DNA from: Lewinellaceae bacterium
GTDB taxonomy: Bacteria; Bacteroidota; Bacteroidia; Chitinophagales; Saprospiraceae
Reading direction: 5' to 3'
DNA length: 64,000 nt
Assembly: GCA_020636075.1 (NCBI GenBank)
Contig: JACJYO010000003.1
Location: 558,001 to 622,000 of the forward strand
Below the pieces are notes generated by a model, which made no database searches, was not told the origin of the DNA, and saw only the letters and a list, made by a program, of their open reading frames with translations. Positions 26,535-33,947 of the stretch are shown here, piece by piece. The position numbers and the translations under genes were made by a program. The stretch's first letter is position 1. Every line of letters starts with the position of its first letter.

Positions 26535-27104
26535 TCATTCCAGTGCCAGCGCTACCTGCTCTTTCAAATAGGGCAACACTTCCGCTTCAAACCAGGGGTT
26601 TTTGCGCGTCCAGATCTGGTTGCGCGGTGAGGGGTGCGGCAGGGGCAGGTAGTTGGGCACATAGGCACGCCAGTTGCGCACCGTTTCCGTGAGGGTGTTT
26701 TTTTGGGCTGCGCCCAAATAGCGCTCCTGGGCGTACTGCCCGAACAGGAGCGTCAGTGTTATCCCGGGCATCATCCGGAGGAGTGGTTGGTGCCACAAGG
26801 GGGCGCATTCGGGTCGGGGCGGCAAGTCACCGGATTTGCCGGTGCCGGGGTAACAAAACCCCATGGGCAGCAGAGCAAAGCATTCCGGGTTGTAAAAAGT
26901 GGGGGCATCCACACCGAGCCAGTTGCGCAGGCGGTTGCCGCTGACATCGTCCCAGGGAATGCCGCTTTCATGCACCTTGCGACCGGGCGCCTGGCCAATG
27001 ATCAGGATGCGGGCATCGGGATGTACGGTAAACACCGGACGCGGGCCATGCGGCAGGTGTTGGGTGCAGTGGGTACAGGATTTGGCTTGCTGAACGGCAT
27101 TCAT
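26535..27104 (-). CDS. Uracil-DNA glycosylase superfamily protein
   Basis: 189 residues from ATG 27104 (MNAVQQAKSCTHC). A longer frame begins at a GTG at 27146, but that codon lies in the end of a MITE-like element, so the ATG is preferred. Motif 1 is IIGQAPGRKVHESGIPWDD; the internal ALLPMGFCYPG and LLFGQYAQERYL complete the UDG fold. An early CTHC pair precedes it, reminiscent of the cysteines of Fe-S UDG families, though only part of such a cluster is seen. The family removes uracil (or other lesions) from DNA; this subgroup is commonly annotated only as 'uracil-DNA glycosylase family'. Confidence 0.85.
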   Translation of the reverse strand: MNAVQQAKSCTHCTQHLPHGPRPVFTVHPDARILIIGQAPGRKVHESGIPWDDVSGNRLRNWLGVDAPTFYNPECFALLPMGFCYPGTGKSGDLPPRPECAPLWHQPLLRMMPGITLTLLFGQYAQERYLGAAQKNTLTETVRNWRAYVPNYLPLPHPSPRNQIWTRKNPWFEAEVLPYLKEQVALALE

Positions 27105-27140
27105 ACGAAAGTGGTTTGCGAACAATTGGAGGCGTTCTGA

Positions 27141-27295
27141 GGGCACCTCAAAAGTACCCCGCTTATTTTGCCCACCGTATTGTATTCTGTTTTACCGCGA
27201 AGGCGCAAAGACGCGGAGAATTAACCTCTGCGTCTTTGCGGCTTCGCGGTAAAAAGTTTGTCGCGCAGGGCCCGGAATTTACTTATGAGACTCCC
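27141..27295. mobile_element. MITE-like element, copy 2
   Basis: Same architecture as 11787-11939: arms 27190-27218 and 27226-27254 pair with two mismatches; the flanks ATTTTGCCCA and AAGTTTGTCGCGCAGGGC are conserved, and the right end reads TTTACTTATGAGACTCCC, whose reverse complement GGGAGTCTCATAA resembles the left end of copy 1 (GGGTGTCTCTAAA). This supports true terminal inverted repeats near GGGTGTCTCAtAA. The left end touches the 5' end of the glycosylase gene. Confidence 0.7.
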
Positions 27296-27304
27296 ACATG
27301 AACA

Positions 27305-28726
27305 CTAATTTGTACCGGCTACAGCTCCCACGAAATTACCGGCTACGTAAAAATATTCCATTTGATTGCCCTGGTACTTGGCGGTCAGTTCTACCAGTTT
27401 GATGCGTGTTTCCAGGAGTTTTTCCGCCCGTTTGTTCAGAAGGAAAACGGAACTTTCCCCGATCGAATATTTTTCGTTTTCTGCCTCGAGCAAGGTTCCG
27501 GCATTTGCCACATTTTGCTGCTGGAGGCCTACTTGCTCGCGCAAAACAGCCTGGATTTCGCGATTAGCCTGGAGCTTGTTGCGCAAATTATTTTGCTTGT
27601 CCGAAATCCCGAGTTCGAGTTCCCGGATCGCAACTGAAGTTTTTTGAACAGCTGCCCGTTCACTTCGGAAGAGCAGCGGCATGGCAAACCCGAGGCCCCA
27701 TTTGTAGTTGGACAGCATAAATTCCGGGGCAACACTGTTGTCGGAGGTGGCCAGTAGCGGATTGTACTTGACTTTTAGTTTGGGTTTGAACTTGTCGCGT
27801 TTCAGGCGCTGTTCAATTTCGTATTGTGTGATTTTGAATTGTTTCTCCAAAATTTCGGGGTGGTTTTCCAGTTGCGGCTCGGGTACGGCCACGAAGGGCG
27901 GACCCAGGGCGCCGGTTTGCATGGGCTCGGGCGTAGTGGCCGGTTTAAGTTCAATGGGGAGTTGTTCGTACCAGAGGAAGTTCTCAAGGTGTTGGCGGGT
28001 TTTAACCAAATCGATGGCGTTGGCCTGCAGGCGCAGTTGGCGGTCCTGCACGATCATGAATGCCTCCAGGGTATCGATGGCGGGTTTGTCACCATTGAAA
28101 AAAGATTCGCGGGTAGCACTCAGGTATTCGCGGGCCAGGACCATGCTTTCTTCAATAATGCGCTGGGTATTAAATGCGGCCTGCCAGTTGACGTATGCCA
28201 GGGAAGCGGCGAAAAGTAGCTCGTTCAGCATGCGTTTTTGCTCGTTGGCCGCAGCTTGTTGGAACACCCGGGCTTGTTGTACGGCGGCGCGACGCTCATC
28301 GATCAGAAGGCCCTGCAACAGGTTAGCTTCGACGCCGAGCGTCCAGAGCCCCATGTTGGTGGTGGTGTTTTCCGGGTTGAGGTACACCCCGTCGGTATTT
28401 TCATAACTGCCATTGAGGGTGAGTCCGTACCAGGTTGGGATTTGGAAACCGGCGTTGAAAATCCGGTAATAGTGTTTTTTGTCAAAATACTTGTCGTTCC
28501 AATCGGCGGCCAGTTGGGGGTCGAAGCGGCCCTTGGCGGCCAGTTTTTCCACCGCCGCAAAATCATTTTGCAAGGCCGCCTGCCGGGCCACGGGGTGGTA
28601 TTGCAGGATGTTTTCAATAAATGCCGCATAACTCAGCACGATGGAATCTTGCTGCGCGATGCCCTGTTTTGTAAAAAACAGCAGGCAGCATACGGCGGCT
28701 ATATGAATTGGGCTGGCTATTTTCAT
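27305..28726 (-). CDS. TolC-family outer-membrane efflux protein
   Basis: 473 residues with signal peptide (ends KQGIAQQ). Two long coiled-coil halves typical of TolC (OEP) proteins: ILQYHPVARQAALQNDFAAVEKLAAKGRFDPQL, then KWGLGFAMPLLFRSERAAVQKTSVAIRELELG and the end region NEKYSIGESSVFLLNKRAEKLLETR. It forms the outer-membrane channel of a tripartite exporter. It follows the ABC, HlyD and thioesterase genes on the same strand with a 69-base gap, so the partners are very probably those products. Confidence 0.9.
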   Translation of the reverse strand: MKIASPIHIAAVCCLLFFTKQGIAQQDSIVLSYAAFIENILQYHPVARQAALQNDFAAVEKLAAKGRFDPQLAADWNDKYFDKKHYYRIFNAGFQIPTWYGLTLNGSYENTDGVYLNPENTTTNMGLWTLGVEANLLQGLLIDERRAAVQQARVFQQAAANEQKRMLNELLFAASLAYVNWQAAFNTQRIIEESMVLAREYLSATRESFFNGDKPAIDTLEAFMIVQDRQLRLQANAIDLVKTRQHLENFLWYEQLPIELKPATTPEPMQTGALGPPFVAVPEPQLENHPEILEKQFKITQYEIEQRLKRDKFKPKLKVKYNPLLATSDNSVAPEFMLSNYKWGLGFAMPLLFRSERAAVQKTSVAIRELELGISDKQNNLRNKLQANREIQAVLREQVGLQQQNVANAGTLLEAENEKYSIGESSVFLLNKRAEKLLETRIKLVELTAKYQGNQMEYFYVAGNFVGAVAGTN

Positions 28727-28795
28727 GGTTGACCATTTGCTTGGTAGAATAGCATCACGGCGAGTACTCGTCGGGCTCTGCGTTTCTGGTGCGAT

Positions 28796-29176
28796 TTACC
28801 GGTCAAATTGCAGATTTTCAAGCGTTTTCCCGTGTGGTTCGGGATGACCGAGTTTATCCACATTGACAAAAACAATGTTCTCGATCGAAATGATGACCTG
28901 CCCGGTGAACACATTGCGCACTTCACAGGAAAAGGTAATTGAAGTACGCCCGATGCTTTTGAAGGCTAAACCAATCTCGATCACGTCGCCTTGTACCGCC
29001 GAACTCACGAAATCGATCTCCGACATGTACTTGGTCACCACGCTTTTGGAGTTCAGCTTGGTCATGGCATAAATGCCGGATTCTTCGTCGATCCAGCGTA
29101 GCAGGGCGCCGCCAAAAAGCGTGTTGCGGGCGTTGAGGTCTTCCGGGCGTATGAGTTTACGGGTGTGGAATTGCAT
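28796..29176 (-). CDS. Hotdog-fold acyl-CoA thioesterase (YciA-like)
   Basis: 126 residues. ARNTLFGGALLRWIDEESGIYAM holds the family's N-x-x-G-x-x-F-G-G-x-L-x-x-W-x-D core; SEIDFVSSAVQGDVIEIG and SITFSCEVRN follow. It should hydrolyse acyl-CoA esters in the cytoplasm; chain length cannot be told. Its start lies one base beyond the HlyD gene stop, so it is embedded in the exporter operon. That is odd: either it supplies or edits an acyl group for the exported molecule, or the placement is incidental. Confidence 0.88.
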   Translation of the reverse strand: MQFHTRKLIRPEDLNARNTLFGGALLRWIDEESGIYAMTKLNSKSVVTKYMSEIDFVSSAVQGDVIEIGLAFKSIGRTSITFSCEVRNVFTGQVIISIENIVFVNVDKLGHPEPHGKTLENLQFDR

Positions 29177-29177
29177 G

Positions 29178-30554
29178 TTATTTTACCGATTTTATTGGTG
29201 CTTTCAGTTTTAGGTTTTCATCTGCGGGGGCATTTTTTTTATAAAAATCAGGCGGGAAGCCGTTCAGTTGCCGCCATACCTCGTACCAGATCGGCACGTC
29301 ATTTAGCAGAATAAGCGCCCGTGCGCCCGAGCCTACCCGGATGAGTTCGGGCCAGGGTTTGGCCGCATCATCGGGCGAAATGATCAGGCGGTATTTCCCG
29401 GAGTCGCTGATAAAGCGGTCGATGGCAACCACTTTTCCCGAAAAGGTGCCAAACGAAGCATTGGGCCAGCCACTGAAAACGATAGCGGGCCAGCCGTCGA
29501 ATTGAATGCGGACGTTGTTGCCATTGCTGAGCAGAGGCAGGTCGAGTGGTTTGACATAGATTTCTATAGCCAGATCATAGTTTTCCGGCATGATGGTCAC
29601 AATATCGGCGCCTTCTTTGATGATCTCGCCAACGCCCTTTTTTATCAGTTTGGTAATGTAGCCCGACTGGGGCGCCGTGATGTAATAGAGCTGCTGCCGC
29701 TCGCTGTAATTGCTGAGCTGGTTTTGGAGTTTGGCGGTGGTGGCGCTGGCGTCGAGTTTGTCGGAGAGCGCGGAAAATTTGTCCGACTGCGATTTGGCCA
29801 GTTTGTCGGCATACTCGCTTTCGATAGCCGATAGTTCGATTTGCAAATTTTGCAATTCATTCCGTTGGGCGAGCAGCTTGTTTTCCTGGATAGTCACCTT
29901 CGCTTTCGCTTCCTGTTGTTTTACTTTTTTGGCTTCCAGGTCGGTCAGCGATTTGATGCCCTTGTCGTAGAGGTCCTGTATCCGGATCAATTGTTTTTCG
30001 GCAATATCGAGGTCGATCCGGAGCGCCACGAGATCCATGCTGTCGCTTTCCAGCTTGATACGCCCCTGGATGATCTTGTTCCGGGTTTGCGCCAGTTTCA
30101 ATTGGCGGGCTTCGGCAAGGGCCTGGTATTGGCGTTCGAGCGAGCGCATCTTGTCGTCGTACGAGCGGATACTTTGCGATTTTGCGCTGACCTGTTCGGC
30201 GGTGCGTTCCACGAGAGCCGGGTCGAAATAATCGGGTTTAACCTCTGAAATGAAAATGATCGTGTCGCCGGCCTGCACAAAATCGCCTTCTTTGACAAAC
30301 CAATTGACCAGTTTTCCGGAAATGACCGACTGGATAGCCTGCGGTTTTTGGTCGGGCATACGTGTGGTGACATAACCGCTGGCCTGGATATTTTGCGTCC
30401 AGGGCAAAAACAAGGCGATGAGAAAAACACCCGTAAGCCCCAGCGTAACGTACAGTGGAAACTTTCGGGTTTTCTCTGTTTCCAACAGGCGAAAGGAGGC
30501 GTATTCGTTCGGTTGAACTATTTCGGAGATGCTGTTTTCGGAAATGTTCAGCAT
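29178..30554 (-). CDS. HlyD-like periplasmic adaptor (membrane fusion protein)
   Basis: 458 residues. N-terminal cytoplasmic part, one membrane helix (~35-52, LYVTLGLTGVFLIALFLPW), then a lipoyl half (VISGKLVNWFVKEGDFVQAGDTI), a long coiled coil (~120-290) and the second lipoyl half (ITAPQSGYITKLIKKGVGEIIKEGADIVTI), ending in a beta-barrel region. This is the adaptor linking an inner-membrane ABC exporter to TolC. The gene begins 5 bases after the ABC gene stop. The C-terminal extension (FPPDFYKKNAPADEN) is low-complexity. Confidence 0.9.
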   Translation of the reverse strand: MLNISENSISEIVQPNEYASFRLLETEKTRKFPLYVTLGLTGVFLIALFLPWTQNIQASGYVTTRMPDQKPQAIQSVISGKLVNWFVKEGDFVQAGDTIIFISEVKPDYFDPALVERTAEQVSAKSQSIRSYDDKMRSLERQYQALAEARQLKLAQTRNKIIQGRIKLESDSMDLVALRIDLDIAEKQLIRIQDLYDKGIKSLTDLEAKKVKQQEAKAKVTIQENKLLAQRNELQNLQIELSAIESEYADKLAKSQSDKFSALSDKLDASATTAKLQNQLSNYSERQQLYYITAPQSGYITKLIKKGVGEIIKEGADIVTIMPENYDLAIEIYVKPLDLPLLSNGNNVRIQFDGWPAIVFSGWPNASFGTFSGKVVAIDRFISDSGKYRLIISPDDAAKPWPELIRVGSGARALILLNDVPIWYEVWRQLNGFPPDFYKKNAPADENLKLKAPIKSVK

Positions 30555-30559
30555 GATGG

Positions 30560-32203
30560 TCAGTTTGATTTGAGCTGAATGGTTTGGGTGCTTTTGGCTT
30601 TCCAGTACGGATCATCGGATACCACAATGACCGTCCACTCATTTTTTGGGTCCATGATGTGATCGATAATTTTTTTCTTTTCCGTTTGGTTTACCGACTG
30701 CAAGGGGTCTTCCATGATAAGCAGGCGGGGTTTGTTCACAATAGCGCGTGCAATCAGCAGTTTTTGAATGATACTGCGCGGCAGCCGTTTGCCTTCGGGA
30801 TCGATGAGGCTATGGATGCCCTTGTGCTGCAGGGCGATGTATTGTTTTAAACCCAGAAAATTTATCGTATCCAGCACATCCTTTTCCGGAATCGGGCGGC
30901 CGAGCGTGATGTTTTCAACTATTGTTCCTTCGAAAAGCTGGTTGGAAGGGAAATAGAATCCTATAGTTTCGTATAGTTTTTCTTTATTGTAATTGTACAC
31001 CGGAATATCATCGAGCAATATTTCGCCGTCGTCAAAATCGTACAGGCCGCTGATCAGGTGCAGCAACGTGGATTTTCCGGCGCCGGCGCCACCGGAGATC
31101 AGCACTTTGGCGGATGGTGGAATTTTGAAAGAAAGATTATTCAGCAATTTTACTTTTTGATCCGGGTAACCAAACTCCAGGTCGATGGCTTCGATGGCGA
31201 TCCCCTTTTCGCTGAGCGGCTGCATCGACTCCTTTCGTTCGTCCATCGTCAGGTCTGTGACGTAGCCGATCTTTTCAAGTGCCGTCAGTACATCATAGAT
31301 CGTATCGATAATGCGGATCAGTTTTTCGATAGAATTTATGATCAGAATGATGATAATTTCGGAAGCGACAAACTGCCCGATGTTCATTTGCTGCTGAAAA
31401 ACCAGGATGCTGCCGAGGATAAGCAGTCCGGCTGCAATGAACACTTTAAACCCGATAAAATACTGGAATTGCCGGAGCAGAATCCGGAAATGCTTTTCGC
31501 GCGCCTGAAGGTAGTTGGCGGCAATGGCATCTGTTTTTTGGAGCGGGAGGTTGCTGTTTGCACTGACCTTGAAGGTCTTGTTGGTCCGGGCGACCTCCTC
31601 CAGCCAGTGTGCCAGTTGGTATTTGTATTTGCTTTCTTTCAGACTGGTTTCGAGGCCGGCAGGCCCGGTAAATTTAAAGATCAGCCAAAGCAGAAAGCAC
31701 AGAAACAGTCCAAGTATAATAAAGTAGGGGCTGTAAAAAGCCAGCAGCAAAAGCCCGAAAATGACCTGAAAGGCAGCCAGTGAAAAATCGATCAGGATTT
31801 TCGGAAGACCTTTCTGAATCGTCAGGGTATCGAAAAAGCGGTTAACCAGTTCGGGAGCGTGGATGTTGTCCAACTCGGAAAGTTTGATCCGGGGGATACG
31901 GCTGGCGAACTCGAAAGAAGACCGGGCGAAAATGTTCTGCTGGATGTTCTCAACGATGCGCAGCTGCAGTATTTGCAAAATGCCGGTCACCGCAATGCCA
32001 ACCAGCACAAAGCCTACCAATACCATCCACGACGAGGTGATCTCGGCGCCCTGGATAAAATTGATAATCGCCTGAATGCCCAGCGGGAGCGACAGATTAA
32101 CCAGACCGTTCAATACGGCATACAGGTAGATTTGGTATATTTCTTTTCGGTAGAGTTTTAATAACCTCCAAAAACGCAGAACGGGTTTTATTGCTTCAAT
32201 CAT
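30560..32203 (-). CDS. Type I-like ABC exporter (permease-ATPase fusion) with altered ATPase motifs
   Basis: 547 residues from ATG 32203. Six membrane helices (~20-300) then the nucleotide-binding domain (~335-547). Walker A is intact (GGAGAGKST, 371-379). Others are not: the signature LSGGQ is LPRSI (474-478) in GKRLPRSIIQKLLIARAI; the Walker B Asp-Glu pair is reversed, RLLIMEDP (E498-D499); the H-loop reads VIVVSDDP with no histidine; and the Q-loop region is FPSNQLFEGTI. Such changes would normally abolish a canonical cycle, yet the gene is otherwise intact and heads an exporter operon. No peptidase C39 domain is present. I recall similar domains elsewhere in Bacteroidota but cannot verify it. 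Cargo unknown. Confidence 0.85.
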   Translation of the reverse strand: MIEAIKPVLRFWRLLKLYRKEIYQIYLYAVLNGLVNLSLPLGIQAIINFIQGAEITSSWMVLVGFVLVGIAVTGILQILQLRIVENIQQNIFARSSFEFASRIPRIKLSELDNIHAPELVNRFFDTLTIQKGLPKILIDFSLAAFQVIFGLLLLAFYSPYFIILGLFLCFLLWLIFKFTGPAGLETSLKESKYKYQLAHWLEEVARTNKTFKVSANSNLPLQKTDAIAANYLQAREKHFRILLRQFQYFIGFKVFIAAGLLILGSILVFQQQMNIGQFVASEIIIILIINSIEKLIRIIDTIYDVLTALEKIGYVTDLTMDERKESMQPLSEKGIAIEAIDLEFGYPDQKVKLLNNLSFKIPPSAKVLISGGAGAGKSTLLHLISGLYDFDDGEILLDDIPVYNYNKEKLYETIGFYFPSNQLFEGTIVENITLGRPIPEKDVLDTINFLGLKQYIALQHKGIHSLIDPEGKRLPRSIIQKLLIARAIVNKPRLLIMEDPLQSVNQTEKKKIIDHIMDPKNEWTVIVVSDDPYWKAKSTQTIQLKSN

Positions 32204-32299
32204 AAAAAGAGCATCAAGATTCAACGGCTCAATACAATTGGTGCAGTAAACAGATCAAGGGGCCTGTTGTTTAGCTTTGGAGAACATATCCATGTCAGT

Positions 32300-32468
32300 C
32301 TGAAAAGGCTACTTTCGCACGAATTGCCAACACCACGTACCCTTTGCCATGTCCCGCATCCTGTTTACACACTCCTATTTTTACCGTTTCGATCCCAAAC
32401 ACGCTCTTATTAAATTTAAAATCGGCCTGCAGCTCCAGGAAGCAATACAGACCGATTCAAAGAAGTAA
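32300..32468 (+). pseudogene. Truncated 5' copy of the radical SAM gene with its leader
   Basis: 32300-32399 duplicates 33899-33998, the leader plus first 17 codons of the radical SAM gene. The leaders differ at seven positions (all transitions), while the coding part is identical except for the last base. Translation from ATG 32349 would give MSRILFTHSYFYRFDPK and then unrelated residues, stopping at 32468. The unrelated tail (AAATTTAAAATCGGCC region) is of unknown origin. This is a dead 39-codon fragment or a target-site-like duplicate. Confidence 0.8.
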
Positions 32469-32491
32469 GATTTTAAAATTTGAGCAGGCGT

Positions 32492-33049
32492 TCAATCCTT
32501 TGCTTCGTACAGGGACTTGAGGTCTTCCATACCCTTGTTTATTTCTGCATAAGCAGGCTGGTTTTTATTTTTACTTACCAATTTGGTTAAGAGCATGGAG
32601 TTTTTATAACCCATCTCGGCTGTCTGAGCAATTTTTGATGGCTCCCAATGCCCTTGCAAGCGCATAAGCATAGGGTATAAGATCGCCGGATTGCAGTTTT
32701 TCAAACTTGCCATTTCTTGCGTATAATATGCAATCCTTTCGGTTGCGGAGGCACTTGGGTCATCCAGGATATTGTAAAATCTTACCAAATAAAAGATGGC
32801 GGTATTTTTGAAACTCAAAAGGTCTGGCCGGTTGTGGTATTTTTCTATACCCTCTTTATAAAAGGCATCGAGGTCTTGCCAGGGCGTATCGGGCAGAAGC
32901 GACATATATTTTTTTATACCGCTTTCTGTGACGATATCTACTTTATTCGGAATAGCAGTCTGAGCAGTTGTTTGCTTTACATCAGATTCCTTTATACAAG
33001 CCGCCAAGCCGGCAATGAACAGAAGTAGCAAAATGGCTGAGTTTTTCAT
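32492..33049 (-). CDS. Putative lipoprotein of unknown function
   Basis: 185 residues with a lipoprotein signal: MKNSAILLLLFIAGLAAC, cysteine 18 being the predicted lipidation site. The mature part is helical (SGIKKYMSLLPDTPWQDLDAF, ITEMGYKNSML-type) and has no family I recognise. It is one of three genes bracketed by direct repeats. The base composition is AT-rich compared with most of the window. Confidence 0.7.
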   Translation of the reverse strand: MKNSAILLLLFIAGLAACIKESDVKQTTAQTAIPNKVDIVTESGIKKYMSLLPDTPWQDLDAFYKEGIEKYHNRPDLLSFKNTAIFYLVRFYNILDDPSASATERIAYYTQEMASLKNCNPAILYPMLMRLQGHWEPSKIAQTAEMGYKNSMLLTKLVSKNKNQPAYAEINKGMEDLKSLYEAKD

Positions 33050-33082
33050 GTTTTATAAAATTGAATTGTTTCAGAATAGTTG

Positions 33083-33379
33083 TTAACCTAACGGGCAACA
33101 ATTTGGATTGCCTTGTGCAGCTGCTTGTGCAGCACTACCTTCTATTGGATATCCTTCTTTAACAACCCATATTTGAAGTTCTTGATTCCACTCCTCCTCC
33201 GTAAAGGACCCCATGGGACCTGGTGTAGATGTACAACAATTTTCATTGTCGCCGACATTCCAACCATATGTCAATCTACCGGTTTCACTGGTGTAGCTTA
33301 CACATTCACAAGGAGTTATTGACAAAAGGAGTTGCAGGTTTAATGTTAGAAAAAGGGCAGTAATTAATAACTTCTTCAT
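33083..33379 (-). CDS. Small secreted protein with paired cysteines
   Basis: 98 residues from ATG 33379. Signal peptide MKKLLITALFLTLNLQLLLS; the mature ~75 residues have six cysteines arranged as CEC, CC and CC (ITPCECVSY, NENCCTST, NPNCCPLG), which may form disulphides or bind metal. An in-frame extension to 33547 upstream is rejected because the signal peptide would become internal. It sits between the lipoprotein gene and the XRE regulator. Function unknown. Confidence 0.65.
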   Translation of the reverse strand: MKKLLITALFLTLNLQLLLSITPCECVSYTSETGRLTYGWNVGDNENCCTSTPGPMGSFTEEEWNQELQIWVVKEGYPIEGSAAQAAAQGNPNCCPLG

Positions 33380-33588
33380 TGGGTATAATGATTTAGTAAA
33401 GTTAACCGATGGATAACGCTCATCAGCATACGCTGCCAGGGTATTCAAATTGGCCACTTCAAACAACCTTGGCAGATTTTTATTTGCTCTGCAAAGTTGT
33501 ACCCCAATTACCCCAAATGCTCGGTCAAAAAAGTGCCAGGGTGGCACTAAAAGTGTCCATTATGGCACAAAAACGACCATGATACTTC

Positions 33589-33629
33589 TTTTTTTTTGGG
33601 GGGGGGGGCATAAATTTGTTATATTTTTG
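33589..33629 (+). promoter_or_regulatory. T9-G11 homopolymer tract followed by a TATTTTTG promoter box
   Basis: T9 (33589-33597) and G11 (33598-33608) abut a sequence with TTTG (33615-33618) and TATTTTTG (33622-33629), the latter fitting TAnnTTTG. The regulator gene starts at 33669, 40 bases on. Mononucleotide runs of this length slip readily, and their place just upstream of a promoter invites phase variation; this is inference. Confidence 0.5.
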
Positions 33630-33668
33630 TTTTAATTCGGCTTCAGTTGCTCACAAAAACACCAACCC

Positions 33669-33902
33669 ATGCGGGATGTGCCTTTAAAAATCCGCCGCTT
33701 GCGTGAACTCAAAAACCTGACCCAGGAACACCTCGCCGACCAATTGGGCATTTCCCGCCGCGCCTACGGCAAAATCGAATCCGGCCATACGCAGTTAACA
33801 CTTAGCCGCCTCGATAAAATTTCCACCATTCTGGGCTGTCCTACTGAAGCATTGTTGACTAGTTCAGCAGAAGATTTGTATCTTAAATACAAACAGGGCT
33901 GA
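33669..33902 (+). CDS. XRE-family helix-turn-helix regulator
   Basis: 77 residues comprising little more than the DNA-binding domain: IRRLRELKNLTQEHLADQLGISRRAYGKIESGHTQLT-type core (8-45) with helix 2 NLTQEHLADQLG and recognition helix SRRAYGKIES. The length is at the short end for the family. Likely a dimeric repressor; it may control the neighbouring divergent small secreted gene or the radical SAM gene that begins 45 bases after its stop. Confidence 0.88.
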   Translation: MRDVPLKIRRLRELKNLTQEHLADQLGISRRAYGKIESGHTQLTLSRLDKISTILGCPTEALLTSSAEDLYLKYKQG

Positions 33903-33947
33903 AAAGGCTACTTTCGCACGAACTGTTAACGCCACGTATTCTCTGCC

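Noticed and set aside
27105..27146. GTG start at 27146 for the uracil-DNA glycosylase
   Set aside because: The codon lies in the end of a MITE-like element; the internal ATG at 27104 fits the usual N-terminus.
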